From: Thalassotalea sp. PS06
GTDB taxonomy: Bacteria > Pseudomonadota > Gammaproteobacteria > Enterobacterales > Alteromonadaceae
Assembly (NCBI RefSeq): GCF_007197775.1
Contig: NZ_CP041638.1
Span: 3,534,001 to 3,598,000 of the forward strand
DNA: 64,000 nt
Direction: 5' to 3'
The notes under the pieces are model-generated. The model made no database searches. It was not told the origin of the DNA and saw only the letters and a program-made list of their open reading frames with translations. This document shows positions 1-6,949 of this stretch, piece by piece (the stretch's first letter is position 1; each line of letters begins with the position of its first letter). The translations under genes were made by a program, and so were the position numbers.

Positions 1-1
1 C

Positions 2-196
2 TGGGGATGGATGCTTTTCAGCGGACTCATCACCCTGTTACTTGCCTGGATGATCTGGAAAAGCTGGCCGGTTTCTGGCGCCTGGGCGGTTGGTATTCTG
101 GTTGGCGTCAGACTGCTATTTTCGGGATTTTCGATCATTTTTACGTCAATGGCAACCAAGCAGCTTAGCCAATCTATTGAAAAGCCGGTCAATTAA
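2..196 (+). CDS. HdeD family membrane protein, C-terminal fragment
   Basis: This is the 3' end of a gene whose start lies before the window; the frame is open from base 2 to the stop at 194-196. The 64 visible residues hold two hydrophobic segments with a Trp-Pro (KSWPVSGAW) and a glycine-rich GILVGVRLLFSG stretch, the pattern of the last membrane helices of HdeD/DUF308 proteins. HdeD-type proteins are small inner-membrane proteins tied to acid and envelope stress. The next gene starts 15 bases downstream on the same strand and a YqjE-like gene follows, so the three probably form one transcript. The family is inferred from this fragment only. Confidence 0.6.
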   Translation, partial: WGWMLFSGLITLLLAWMIWKSWPVSGAWAVGILVGVRLLFSGFSIIFTSMATKQLSQSIEKPVN

Positions 197-211
197 TCCG
201 ATAGTTCGGCA

Positions 212-517
212 ATGACTAATTCCGACAAACTGAATCTGGCTCTTGAGGAAATCGAGCTGCTCAAACAGCAGCTCGAACAGTTACAGGCGCAAGCCAAAGA
301 TAACCCCGAAAACCTGCAGGATAGCACTGAAAACTGCAACAAAGATTCAGATACCGAGTCCAAAGCTGTTCCTCCCAAGGCGTCACCAACCGCGACAGAG
401 CGAGAGCAATTAGAGCACTTATTGGATGAGTTAAAGCATGAACTTAGTGATCATCAGGGAACGAGCATCCTTGGCGCCTTTGCCCTTGGCTTTTTGTTGG
501 GGCGGATTATAAGGTGA
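212..517 (+). CDS. YqjD/ElaB-like membrane-anchored coiled-coil protein (DUF883-like)
   Basis: A 101-residue protein with a Glu/Gln/Leu-rich coiled coil at residues 5-35, a polar Ser/Thr/Asp linker, a second amphipathic helix at about 60-80 and one C-terminal hydrophobic segment ending GFLLGRIIR. This layout (long soluble helix, single C-terminal anchor with a Gly-rich face and basic tail) is that of ElaB/YqjD-type DUF883 proteins, which in E. coli sit in the inner membrane and bind ribosomes in stationary phase. The holin-like gene 7 bases downstream mirrors the E. coli yqjD-yqjE order and supports the call. The assignment rests on architecture, not on a signature motif. Confidence 0.5.
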   Translation: MTNSDKLNLALEEIELLKQQLEQLQAQAKDNPENLQDSTENCNKDSDTESKAVPPKASPTATEREQLEHLLDELKHELSDHQGTSILGAFALGFLLGRIIR

Positions 518-524
518 ATATTCC

Positions 525-971
525 ATGTTAAGTTCGCAACGCTTAAAGTTTAAATTACTCTACAAAGCACAAGCTGGCTTGCTGGAATTGTCATTACAGC
601 AGCTTATCAGCCGACTGATATTCATTGTCATCGCGTTATTTCTGTTACTACTGACCTTCATCTTTCTCAATATCGGCTGTTACCAATTACTTGCAGTAAA
701 GTTTGGCCCATGGTTAGCAGCCTTTATCCTTGGTGGTGTAAACCTGATACTGACTTTGTTCATGTTATGGCTGGGTAGAAAGAAACCGCCAACAAATGAA
801 CAAAAGATACTGGAGCAAGCCCGAGACCTTGCGGTTGCAGAAATTCAGGCTGATGGGCAACAGGTAAAGGAACTATTTTCACCCACCGGCTTTTCTTCAG
901 GCGACGGTTTGATTACCTTAGTAACCCTTTTGTTAGACGTGATAAAACCAAGAAAGAAAACCAAATCCTGA
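525..971 (+). CDS. YqjE-like membrane protein (phage-holin-3_6-like family)
   Basis: A 148-residue protein with two strong transmembrane helices at about residues 28-50 and 60-85 separated by a short polar loop, flanked by a basic amphipathic N-terminus and a charged C-terminal tail. E. coli YqjE has this topology and follows yqjD. The Pfam family is named after holins, but nothing phage-related surrounds this gene, so a lysis role is not proposed. It follows the YqjD-like gene by 7 bases and should be cotranscribed. Exact function is unknown; a role in envelope organisation or stress is inferred from the HdeD-like neighbour. Confidence 0.5.
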   Translation: MLSSQRLKFKLLYKAQAGLLELSLQQLISRLIFIVIALFLLLLTFIFLNIGCYQLLAVKFGPWLAAFILGGVNLILTLFMLWLGRKKPPTNEQKILEQARDLAVAEIQADGQQVKELFSPTGFSSGDGLITLVTLLLDVIKPRKKTKS

Positions 972-985
972 CGGTATCTCCAACC

Positions 986-1609
986 TCAAACTCCCATAGA
1001 TGTGAGCAGAGGCAGAGCATCAGCCAAAACTTTTTGATAGGAGGGACGCTCCTGGGCGCGCTGAAAATAATTCAGCAAGTTTGCATATTCGGTGAACGGC
1101 ATAAATCGCTCAGCATACAATAGTGGTGGGATCACCGCACAATCGACCATAGTAAACCCCTCTCCCATTACCCACTGATTCCCCTCGAGGATATGGTTTA
1201 GCTGATCGTAACAATACAGAAGATAGCGTCTGGCGTCTGCTAACTCTGCTTGCCTGCGATTTTGAGCAAACATCAGGGTCACAACCGAGTTATTAAGATA
1301 CAAGTCAGCCATGCGGTCTAAGAATCTTAATTGCCGCATTTCATCGACGTTACCTGCGGGTATCAAACGGGTACCGGTGTCATAGTGACCATCCAGGTAC
1401 TCTATAATGATACTCGATTCTGGAATCAGCTGATTGTCGGATACGACCAGTAAAGGAATTTTGCCGAGAGGGTAAATCGAACGAAACTCATCAACTTCCT
1501 GTTGGTCAAGAATATTCACCAATCGAGGTTCAAATATGCAGCGTTTTTCATACAGTGCCAACAGCACTTTCTGAGAGTACGTTGAAATGGGAAAATAATA
1601 AAACTTCAC
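986..1609 (-). CDS. glutathione S-transferase family protein
   Basis: A 207-residue protein starting at a GTG with a purine-rich Shine-Dalgarno region (AGGG) just upstream. The N-terminal thioredoxin-like domain (residues 1-80) has the beta-alpha-beta start of GSTs (KFYYFPISTYSQKV) and the cis-Pro plus ESS glutathione-contact region (IPLLVV...LIPESSIIIEYL) at about residues 50-75. The rest is the all-helical GST C-terminal domain with the N-capping segment MVDCAVIPPLL near residue 155. Ser or Thr near residues 9-10 is the likely catalytic residue. The substrate cannot be told. It faces the YqjDE-like genes tail to tail. Confidence 0.8.
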   Translation of the reverse strand: MKFYYFPISTYSQKVLLALYEKRCIFEPRLVNILDQQEVDEFRSIYPLGKIPLLVVSDNQLIPESSIIIEYLDGHYDTGTRLIPAGNVDEMRQLRFLDRMADLYLNNSVVTLMFAQNRRQAELADARRYLLYCYDQLNHILEGNQWVMGEGFTMVDCAVIPPLLYAERFMPFTEYANLLNYFQRAQERPSYQKVLADALPLLTSMGV

Positions 1610-1824
1610 TCGTCCCTACCTCTTCAACAAGCGTGTTCACAAGTGTAGTCAATAATGCAGATTTCGCTGATTTGCTAGCCTTTTGGTTTTTTCAGCGATC
1701 ACCAAAAGTCAATATCTTTTCAATCAATTAATTTAAAAATAACATAACATTAACACTACCCAAGGCCAATTTTTTTGGTTATCTTGTAATTGAAATCAAT
1801 AAATATCCCAAGGAATTGTGACTC

Positions 1825-2058
1825 ATGGAAAAAGATCGATACCTTATTTCCTGCAATCAACAACTGTTGGAAATGTTTGAATTAGCCAAACACAGTAAGG
1901 ATACCGACCGCCAGAAGTTTCGCCTTGAAGGTTATATGCAAGCGGGCATTGAATTGGGAATATTTACTAAACAGCAAGCCGATAAAATCATGAACCGAGC
2001 ACATCGGCAGGTATTTCTTGAAGATACAGAGTCAGAACAAGAAGCCACGACAAACTGA
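1825..2058 (+). CDS. small hypothetical protein (77 aa)
   Basis: I do not recognise this family. The start has a good ribosome-binding site (AAGGAA, 9 bases upstream). The protein is soluble and charged, with helical-looking segments and a cysteine near residue 10; residues 40-60 (AGIELGIFTKQQADKIMNRA) look like a short helix-turn-helix-sized helical hairpin, but no DNA-binding motif is clear. The acidic tail ends in EQEATTN. The 215-base region upstream is AT-rich and holds an 8-bp inverted repeat at 1680-1687 / 1701-1708. The gene stands alone between the GST and a DUF1294 gene. Confidence 0.6.
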   Translation: MEKDRYLISCNQQLLEMFELAKHSKDTDRQKFRLEGYMQAGIELGIFTKQQADKIMNRAHRQVFLEDTESEQEATTN

Positions 2059-2184
2059 TCTTCAGTACCTGATTCAAATAGAGTGAAGGCATGACATTAC
2101 GTTTCATTGACTCTGACATCAATTAATAAATTTCAAAAAATAAACAGCCCCCTTACTCATTCGAACTCCAGGAGAGGTAATCGT

Positions 2185-2547
2185 ATGCGCCAAGGAACGT
2201 TAATTCGACTGATTCCAGCCAGCATCTTTATGATGATTTTGACGCTGGCCTACGTCCCGGGATTCATTCCGCGGGAACTCTTTTTAGGTTATTTGGGCAT
2301 CAGCCTTTTTACCTACTTAGCCTATGCGACGGATAAGACATCATCCGAGCGCGGAGGTAAACGCACTCAGGAAAGCTCTTTACACTTGTTATCGACCATA
2401 GGCGGTTGGCCAGGTGCTGCATTTGCGCAGCAATTATTGCGACATAAAACTCAAAAGTTATCGTTCAGAGTCGTGTACTGGTTTACCGTTATCGGTAATG
2501 TAGGAATTTTTATCTGGTATTTATCCCCATACAACACACTGTTCTAA
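2185..2547 (+). CDS. DUF1294 family membrane protein
   Basis: The open frame begins at a TTG at 2107, but the ATG at 2185 is preceded by GGAGAGG at optimal distance and starts directly before the first membrane helix, so I chose it (120 residues). Three or four hydrophobic segments are present. The conserved centre reads YATDKTSSERGGKRTQE followed by LHLLSTIGGWPGAAFAQQLL and the basic patch RHKTQKLSFR, which is the DUF1294 signature. The family is a small integral membrane domain of unknown function, in some bacteria fused to a cold-shock domain; no such domain is present here. Confidence 0.8.
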   Translation: MRQGTLIRLIPASIFMMILTLAYVPGFIPRELFLGYLGISLFTYLAYATDKTSSERGGKRTQESSLHLLSTIGGWPGAAFAQQLLRHKTQKLSFRVVYWFTVIGNVGIFIWYLSPYNTLF

Positions 2548-2615
2548 GTTTTAGATTATTCGTACCCATACGGTGCAAGTAACTTGCACCGGGTATCGTC
2601 CAGCCTGCATTTAAG

Positions 2616-3221
2616 TCAGGCGACCTTTTTCGCCAACCTCGCTATCTCAATATTTGCCTCCTGCAATCGCAAATCTTTATCTGGCATAGCCAACCCTTCA
2701 GCATAAATAAATTCAACGTCTTCAATCCCAAGAAAGGCAAACACATCCTTTAGATAAGCCGACTGCGTGTCTTTCGGTGTGCCAGCATAGGCACCTCCAC
2801 GAGCGGCAATGATCACCACTTTCTTATTTTCCAATAAGCCCACAGGACCTTGCTCCGAGTATTTAAAGGTGATTCCTGCCCGGGCAATTCTATCTATCCA
2901 GGCTTTGAACACGGAAGGAACACCAAAGTTATACATTGGCATGCCAATCACGATCATCTCGTTATTTTGTAATTCCTCGATTAAATTGTCTGATATCCTG
3001 GCAAGTGCCGTTTGTTCCGCGTTTCTATCGGCTTCAGGAGTCATCCAGGCGGCCATTTCATCTGCAGACAAGTGCGCCAGGGCCTGTTGATTCAAATCTC
3101 TTTCAGTCACCTCAATTGCAAAACTATCTCGTAGTTCCTTCACGAATTGCTGCGCCAGTAAGTTGGAATTGCCATTTTCGGCATTTAATGAGGTATTCAG
3201 GAGTAAAACTTTCTTAGTCAT
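2616..3221 (-). CDS. azoR: FMN-dependent NADH-azoreductase / quinone reductase
   Basis: A 201-residue flavodoxin-like enzyme. The N-terminal LLLNTSLNAENGNSN segment (residues 6-20) is the phosphate-binding loop for FMN, and residues 95-102 (PMYNFGVP) plus the GPVG and AARGGAYAGT segments near 130-150 are AzoR hallmarks. AzoR-type enzymes reduce quinones and azo compounds by two electrons with NADH and protect against thiol and quinone stress. It is transcribed away from a LysR regulator, and a palindrome in the shared promoter recurs before the downstream pirin gene (a quercetinase-like protein), which suggests a small quinone or phenolic response regulon. Confidence 0.88.
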   Translation of the reverse strand: MTKKVLLLNTSLNAENGNSNLLAQQFVKELRDSFAIEVTERDLNQQALAHLSADEMAAWMTPEADRNAEQTALARISDNLIEELQNNEMIVIGMPMYNFGVPSVFKAWIDRIARAGITFKYSEQGPVGLLENKKVVIIAARGGAYAGTPKDTQSAYLKDVFAFLGIEDVEFIYAEGLAMPDKDLRLQEANIEIARLAKKVA

Positions 3222-3306
3222 TTGCCTTACCTTTTAAATAGTTGACGATTACCTCTATATTAATTCTAAAAATTTGATATAAAATTAGTAATAACTGAAC
3301 CATTCG

Positions 3307-3321
3307 TTCTAAATACAAGAA
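3307..3321. promoter_or_regulatory. candidate LysR operator, copy 1 (azoR/lysR intergenic)
   Basis: TTCTAAATACAAGAA, a 15-bp near-palindrome with a T-N11-A core as expected for LysR-type regulators. It lies in the 137-base gap between azoR and the divergent LysR gene. Related copies occur at 4272 and 4314 before the pirin gene. That the neighbouring LysR protein binds here is inference. Confidence 0.5.
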
Positions 3322-3358
3322 TAAATAGCAAATTGCTGAACTCTAAGGGCATCTCTGC

Positions 3359-4270
3359 ATGTTAAAAGTCACTCTCGAACAATGGCGAATGTTATCTGCT
3401 GTCGCCGAATATGGTGGGTTTAATCAGGCCGCCAGTGCCATCCATAAAAGTCAGTCCAGTATCCACCACGCAGTGCATAAACTTGAGCAATCGCTAGGTG
3501 TAAAACTGCTAAAAACAGAAGGGCGCAAAACTTTGCTCACCGATGCAGGTGAATTGATGTTGCGTCGCGCCAACTACCTGCTTGAAGAAGCGGGTAAAGT
3601 CGAGGCCGTGGCACAAAGCCTTAGTGATGGCATAGAAACCCGCTTGCGGATTGCCGTTGATGAAATCTTTCCACAAAAGCTGCTTTATCGAGTACTCGAT
3701 GAAACCTCACAGCAATACCCTCTGCTGCGCATCGAGCTCCAGGAATCGGTTCTTACCGGTGCCAGCGAATTATTAGCAAACTCCGATGTCGATATTGCAA
3801 TTTCGCCCTATCCAATCAAGGAAGGATTTAGTGAAGAGTTGTGTCAGATAGAGTTTGTTGCCGTAGCTGCTCCTTCGCATCCTCTTTTCCAACAATCCGA
3901 TGCGCTGACTTTAGAAGATTTAAAAAACCACCGCCAAATCGTGGTTCGAGATTCGGCAATTTCCGCGCAAAAAGACGCCGGTTGGTTAGGGGCGAATCAA
4001 CGATGGACGGTCAGCCACATCCGTACCTCTATTGATATGATACGTTCTGGCCTGGGTTTCGCCTGGTTGCCATTCCCGGCTATCGTCAATGACTTGAATA
4101 GCGGCGAATTACAGCAGTTACCATTAGAGCAGGGCGGTCGACGCAACGCTTTGTTGTATCTGATCTTTAATGATGGCGATCGTCTGGGCCCGGCGGCGCG
4201 GCAATTTATCGGCGAGCTCAGATACCAAACCATGCAAATGCCAACTTGCGACGGCAACAAACCGAAATAA
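3359..4270 (+). CDS. LysR family transcriptional regulator
   Basis: A 303-residue LysR-type regulator. Residues 5-63 form the winged helix-turn-helix (VAEYGGFNQAASAIHKSQSS, then HHAVHKLEQSLGVKLL and LTDAGELML), and residues 90-295 form the periplasmic-binding-like effector domain. It lies between azoR, divergent, and a pirin gene, same strand, and both intergenic regions carry a TTCTA-N5-TAGAA-like box, so it probably autoregulates and controls both neighbours in response to a quinone, phenolic or oxidant ligand. The ligand cannot be read from the sequence. Confidence 0.88.
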   Translation: MLKVTLEQWRMLSAVAEYGGFNQAASAIHKSQSSIHHAVHKLEQSLGVKLLKTEGRKTLLTDAGELMLRRANYLLEEAGKVEAVAQSLSDGIETRLRIAVDEIFPQKLLYRVLDETSQQYPLLRIELQESVLTGASELLANSDVDIAISPYPIKEGFSEELCQIEFVAVAAPSHPLFQQSDALTLEDLKNHRQIVVRDSAISAQKDAGWLGANQRWTVSHIRTSIDMIRSGLGFAWLPFPAIVNDLNSGELQQLPLEQGGRRNALLYLIFNDGDRLGPAARQFIGELRYQTMQMPTCDGNKPK

Positions 4271-4271
4271 G

Positions 4272-4286
4272 TTCTAATAAATAGAA
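4272..4286. promoter_or_regulatory. candidate LysR operator, copy 2 (perfect palindrome before pirin gene)
   Basis: TTCTAATAAATAGAA: perfect 5-bp arms (TTCTA/TAGAA) around 5 bases, one base after the LysR stop codon and 85 bases before the pirin start. It is the best-matched copy of the three. Confidence 0.55.
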
Positions 4287-4313
4287 TAATTTCATCAATA
4301 TTAACAAATATCA

Positions 4314-4328
4314 TTCTATTTAAATGAA
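4314..4328. promoter_or_regulatory. candidate LysR operator, copy 3
   Basis: TTCTATTTAAATGAA, an imperfect version of the same 15-bp box, 28 bases after copy 2 and 43 bases before the pirin start. Two boxes in tandem at this spacing fit a LysR recognition site plus activation site. Binding is inferred, not shown. Confidence 0.4.
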
Positions 4329-4370
4329 CCCTACACTGGATTCATCAAATTCAAAGATAGGGAATAACTA

Positions 4371-5075
4371 ATGAAATATATTCGTAAAAGTCACGATCGC
4401 GGTGGCGCCAATTTTGGTTGGCTCAACAGCAAACACAGTTTTTCTTTTGGCCACTATTACGATCCAAAGCACATGGGCGTATCAGTGCTGCGAGTGATAA
4501 ATGATGATGTGGTGCAACCTGGTCGTGGTTTTGATACCCATGGTCACCGCGATATGGAAATTATCTCCTATGTCATCGACGGCGCGCTTGAGCACAAAGA
4601 CAGTACCGGAAATATCTACACGGTTCCCGCCGGTGAAGTCCAGCGGATGAGTGCGGGCCGCGGTGTTATGCATTCGGAATATAATGCCTCAGACAAAGAA
4701 GCGGTTAACTTTTTGCAGATTTGGATTCAGCCTAATGTATTTGGTATTGAACCGAGTTACGAGCAAAAACGCATTGAACAGAACGGTCCATTGACGCCAT
4801 TAGTCACGAGTAACGGTACCGATGGTTCACTGTCGATGAATCAAGACGCCAACCTGTATCGATTGATGCTGGAAAAGCAGCAACAAATCACCCTTTACGT
4901 GAGTACCCACACCACAAACCGGGTCGGTTATCTGCATATTGTCAGCGGTTCGTTAGCAGCTAACGGCACGGATTTTAGCGCTGGAGACGCGTTTATGGTA
5001 ACTGCTGATGAGGTTACTGAAATTGTCGCCAGCAGTGATGTCGAAGCTTTATGGTTTGATTTACCGGCAATTTAG
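4371..5075 (+). CDS. pirin family protein (YhhW-like, candidate quercetinase)
   Basis: A 234-residue bicupin. The N-terminal cupin carries the metal ligands of the YhhW type: H57 and H59 in THGHRDME, H101 and E103 in MHSEYN. The start MKYIRKSHDRGG and HSFSFGHYYDP are typical of bacterial pirins, several of which open the flavonol quercetin with O2. The C-terminal cupin (residues 130-232) lacks these ligands, as usual. Position after the LysR gene and two operator-like boxes suggests inducible expression with azoR. The substrate is inferred from the family. Confidence 0.88.
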   Translation: MKYIRKSHDRGGANFGWLNSKHSFSFGHYYDPKHMGVSVLRVINDDVVQPGRGFDTHGHRDMEIISYVIDGALEHKDSTGNIYTVPAGEVQRMSAGRGVMHSEYNASDKEAVNFLQIWIQPNVFGIEPSYEQKRIEQNGPLTPLVTSNGTDGSLSMNQDANLYRLMLEKQQQITLYVSTHTTNRVGYLHIVSGSLAANGTDFSAGDAFMVTADEVTEIVASSDVEALWFDLPAI

Positions 5076-5085
5076 CTGAGAATCG

Positions 5086-5122
5086 AAAAAGTGAGCCTTA
5101 ATGAGAACAAGGCTCACTTTTC
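5086..5122. terminator. bidirectional terminator between pirin and EVE genes
   Basis: GTGAGCCTT (5091-5099) pairs perfectly with AAGGCTCAC (5109-5117). Five A's precede and TTTTC follows, so it can stop transcripts from both strands of this convergent pair. Confidence 0.85.
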
Positions 5123-5127
5123 ATCAA

Positions 5128-5592
5128 TTACAATTGCTCTTTCAAGTTGATAATAAATTGCCAATGCTTTTCTTCAACCGGTTGAATCGATAACCGGCCT
5201 CGGTTAACTAAAACCATATCTTCGAGTTGCGGCTGCTGTTTCAATAACGATAATGGCACAAGCTTGTCGAACTTTTCGATGAAGCCTACCTGAACCGCAA
5301 CCCAGCGTGGTATTTCCTCGGTAGATTTTTCATCAAAATATTTACTGGTAGGATTAAACTGAAACGGGTCCGGAAACGCTTCTTTAACGATTTCACCAAT
5401 GCCAGCAATCCCCACATCTTTACAACTGGAATGGTAAATAAAAACTTTGTCGCCAACACGAACCTTATCTCGCATAAAGTTTCGCGCCTGATAGTTGCGA
5501 ATACCTTCCCAGCATTCGCCTTCAGGCCCAACCTTGGCCAAATCATCGATGCTAAATTCATCAGGCTCAGTTTTAAATAACCAATAGTTCAT
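5128..5592 (-). CDS. EVE domain-containing protein
   Basis: A 154-residue single-domain EVE protein (a PUA-like fold). The start NYWLFKTEPDEFSIDDL, the central WEGIRNYQARNFMRD and the strand GDKVFIYHSSC are the conserved EVE segments that form the pocket for modified bases or nucleotides. YTH/EVE-type domains read methylated or oxidised cytosine in nucleic acids; the role of stand-alone bacterial ones is largely unknown. It begins 8 bases after the end of an ArsR-type repressor gene, with AGGAAA as its ribosome-binding site, so the two form an operon. Confidence 0.88.
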   Translation of the reverse strand: MNYWLFKTEPDEFSIDDLAKVGPEGECWEGIRNYQARNFMRDKVRVGDKVFIYHSSCKDVGIAGIGEIVKEAFPDPFQFNPTSKYFDEKSTEEIPRWVAVQVGFIEKFDKLVPLSLLKQQPQLEDMVLVNRGRLSIQPVEEKHWQFIINLKEQL

Positions 5593-5600
5593 AAGATTTC

Positions 5601-5927
5601 CTATTCTTGCTCTGACTTTTGCTTTTTCTTCGAGGCTATAGCCGCACTCTCAACCTTCAAAGGTTTTCCTTCCGGACAAAAATCCACTAAAAAGTCATTC
5701 ATAGATGCAAACAAATTTTCCTTCACTAAAGAATAGTGAACATATTGTCCCTTCTTTTCAGATGCAATTAGTCCGGCGTTTAGCAGAATCGTCAAATGCT
5801 TAGACAATGCCGGCTTACTGATCTCAAATCGCTCAGCAATTTCTCCTGCCGTTAGGCTGGCTTCTGACAAATATGCCAAAATTTTTCGTCTCACCGATGA
5901 TGATAAAGCTTGAAATACATTACTCAT
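5601..5927 (-). CDS. ArsR/SdpR-type winged-helix repressor
   Basis: A 108-residue winged-helix protein. It opens NVFQALSSSVRRKILAYL, followed by the recognition region AGEIAERFEISKPALSKH and the wing with GLIASEKKGQYVHYSL. No cysteine pair of the metal-sensing ArsR kind is present in the recognition helix; it is closer to the SdpR autorepressor type. A TTAACTA palindrome lies 13 bases upstream of its start, between it and the divergent membrane-protein gene, so it probably represses both directions. The C-terminus is lysine- and serine-rich (ASKKKQKSEQE). Confidence 0.85.
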   Translation of the reverse strand: MSNVFQALSSSVRRKILAYLSEASLTAGEIAERFEISKPALSKHLTILLNAGLIASEKKGQYVHYSLVKENLFASMNDFLVDFCPEGKPLKVESAAIASKKKQKSEQE

Positions 5928-5939
5928 TGAATTATATAT

Positions 5940-5962
5940 TTAACTAAATAGTTAATTAACTA
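5940..5962. promoter_or_regulatory. candidate ArsR operator (TTAACTA palindrome plus third half-site)
   Basis: TTAACTA-AA-TAGTTAA (5940-5955), a perfect 7-bp inverted repeat, followed directly by a third half-site TTAACTA at 5956-5962. It lies between the ArsR start (5927) and the divergent gene at 6007, a position fit for control of both promoters. Binding is inferred. Confidence 0.6.
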
Positions 5963-6006
5963 AATTACTCTTATCGTCATAGTAATCAATTTAAGGGATT
6001 TGTGCC

Positions 6007-6933
6007 ATGACAAAAAATTTTGAGCGATTCAGGGAAAACCGAACACTGCTAATCATACTCATCATTGGCGTTTGTTCTCTGTCAATCCGATTGATGATGG
6101 AATATGACTTTGACGAGAGTGCTTTATTGTATGTTGGCATTCCTTTTGCGATTGCCGTTGCCTTAACCTTTCTTATACGACCGGCAACCGAGAACTGGAA
6201 ATCCACTTATCTGCGGCTCACCATAACCTCGCTTATCGTCATGCTTGGTAGCTCTATCATCTTATTTGAGGGCTTTGTTTGTGTTGTCATGTTCATGCCG
6301 ATTTATTTTTCCGTGATCCTGTTGGTATTTATCATCGACGCCATTCGCCGATATCGAATAAGCAAAAACCAATCCACGCACTACATGCATATCCTCCCGG
6401 CTTTGATACTGATCAGCGCCTTTGAAGGCGTCGCCCCTTCATTGAGCTTTGAACGTGAACACGCTGTCGAAGAATCTAAAATCGTGGCAGCTTCTATTGC
6501 TGAAATTCATCAACAACTGCAAAAACCTATCGATCTGAATAAACCTCGTCATTGGTTATTATCTCTGTTTCCAATGCCCTATCAAATCGACGCACAAAGC
6601 CTTGAGCAAGGCGATATACATACCATTTACTACCGGTACCACCGTTGGTTTGTCACCAACACTCATGAGGGGGCTATGCAGTTACAGCTGACTCAGGTTA
6701 CCGACAATTACATTCGTACCAGGATTATTGAAAACGACAGCTATATTGCCAACTACCTAAACTTACATGGCACTGAAATCTTCCTGGAGCCAATATCGGC
6801 CTCGCAAACCAAGGTAACGTTGCGAATTCACTATCAACGGACACTCGATCCCGCCTGGTACTTTGGTCCGGTACAGGAATTCGCCATTGCCAGAAGCAGT
6901 GAATTTTTGATCGAAGAAATCATCACGCCGTAA
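6007..6933 (+). CDS. membrane protein with C-terminal SRPBCC-like domain
   Basis: A 308-residue protein with AAGGGA 8 bases before its ATG. The N-terminal third has four hydrophobic segments (about residues 12-30, 40-58, 68-85 and 90-112) and a fifth near 122-142. From about residue 150 the chain is soluble; ending ARSSEFLIEEI, with alternating strands and a long last helix, it resembles the START/SRPBCC lipid- or ligand-binding fold. I do not know a named family for the combination. It is followed after 16 bases by a fatty-acid desaturase gene and is divergent from an ArsR repressor, so a role in lipid or membrane adaptation is the natural inference. Confidence 0.6.
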   Translation: MTKNFERFRENRTLLIILIIGVCSLSIRLMMEYDFDESALLYVGIPFAIAVALTFLIRPATENWKSTYLRLTITSLIVMLGSSIILFEGFVCVVMFMPIYFSVILLVFIIDAIRRYRISKNQSTHYMHILPALILISAFEGVAPSLSFEREHAVEESKIVAASIAEIHQQLQKPIDLNKPRHWLLSLFPMPYQIDAQSLEQGDIHTIYYRYHRWFVTNTHEGAMQLQLTQVTDNYIRTRIIENDSYIANYLNLHGTEIFLEPISASQTKVTLRIHYQRTLDPAWYFGPVQEFAIARSSEFLIEEIITP

Positions 6934-6949
6934 TTACAAGGAGAGGGAC

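Noticed and set aside
525..971. Phage holin, hence a prophage remnant
   Set aside because: The gene is YqjE-like in a stress-type operon; no endolysin, integrase, capsid or att-like repeat is near.
1680..1708. CTTTTGGT / ACCAAAAG inverted repeat as a terminator
   Set aside because: No T-run follows on either strand and both flanking genes start, not end, here or are transcribed away; it may be a binding site but evidence is thin.
5128..5592. EVE protein as a restriction (McrB-type) component
   Set aside because: It is a stand-alone EVE domain; no AAA+ GTPase or nuclease gene lies beside it.
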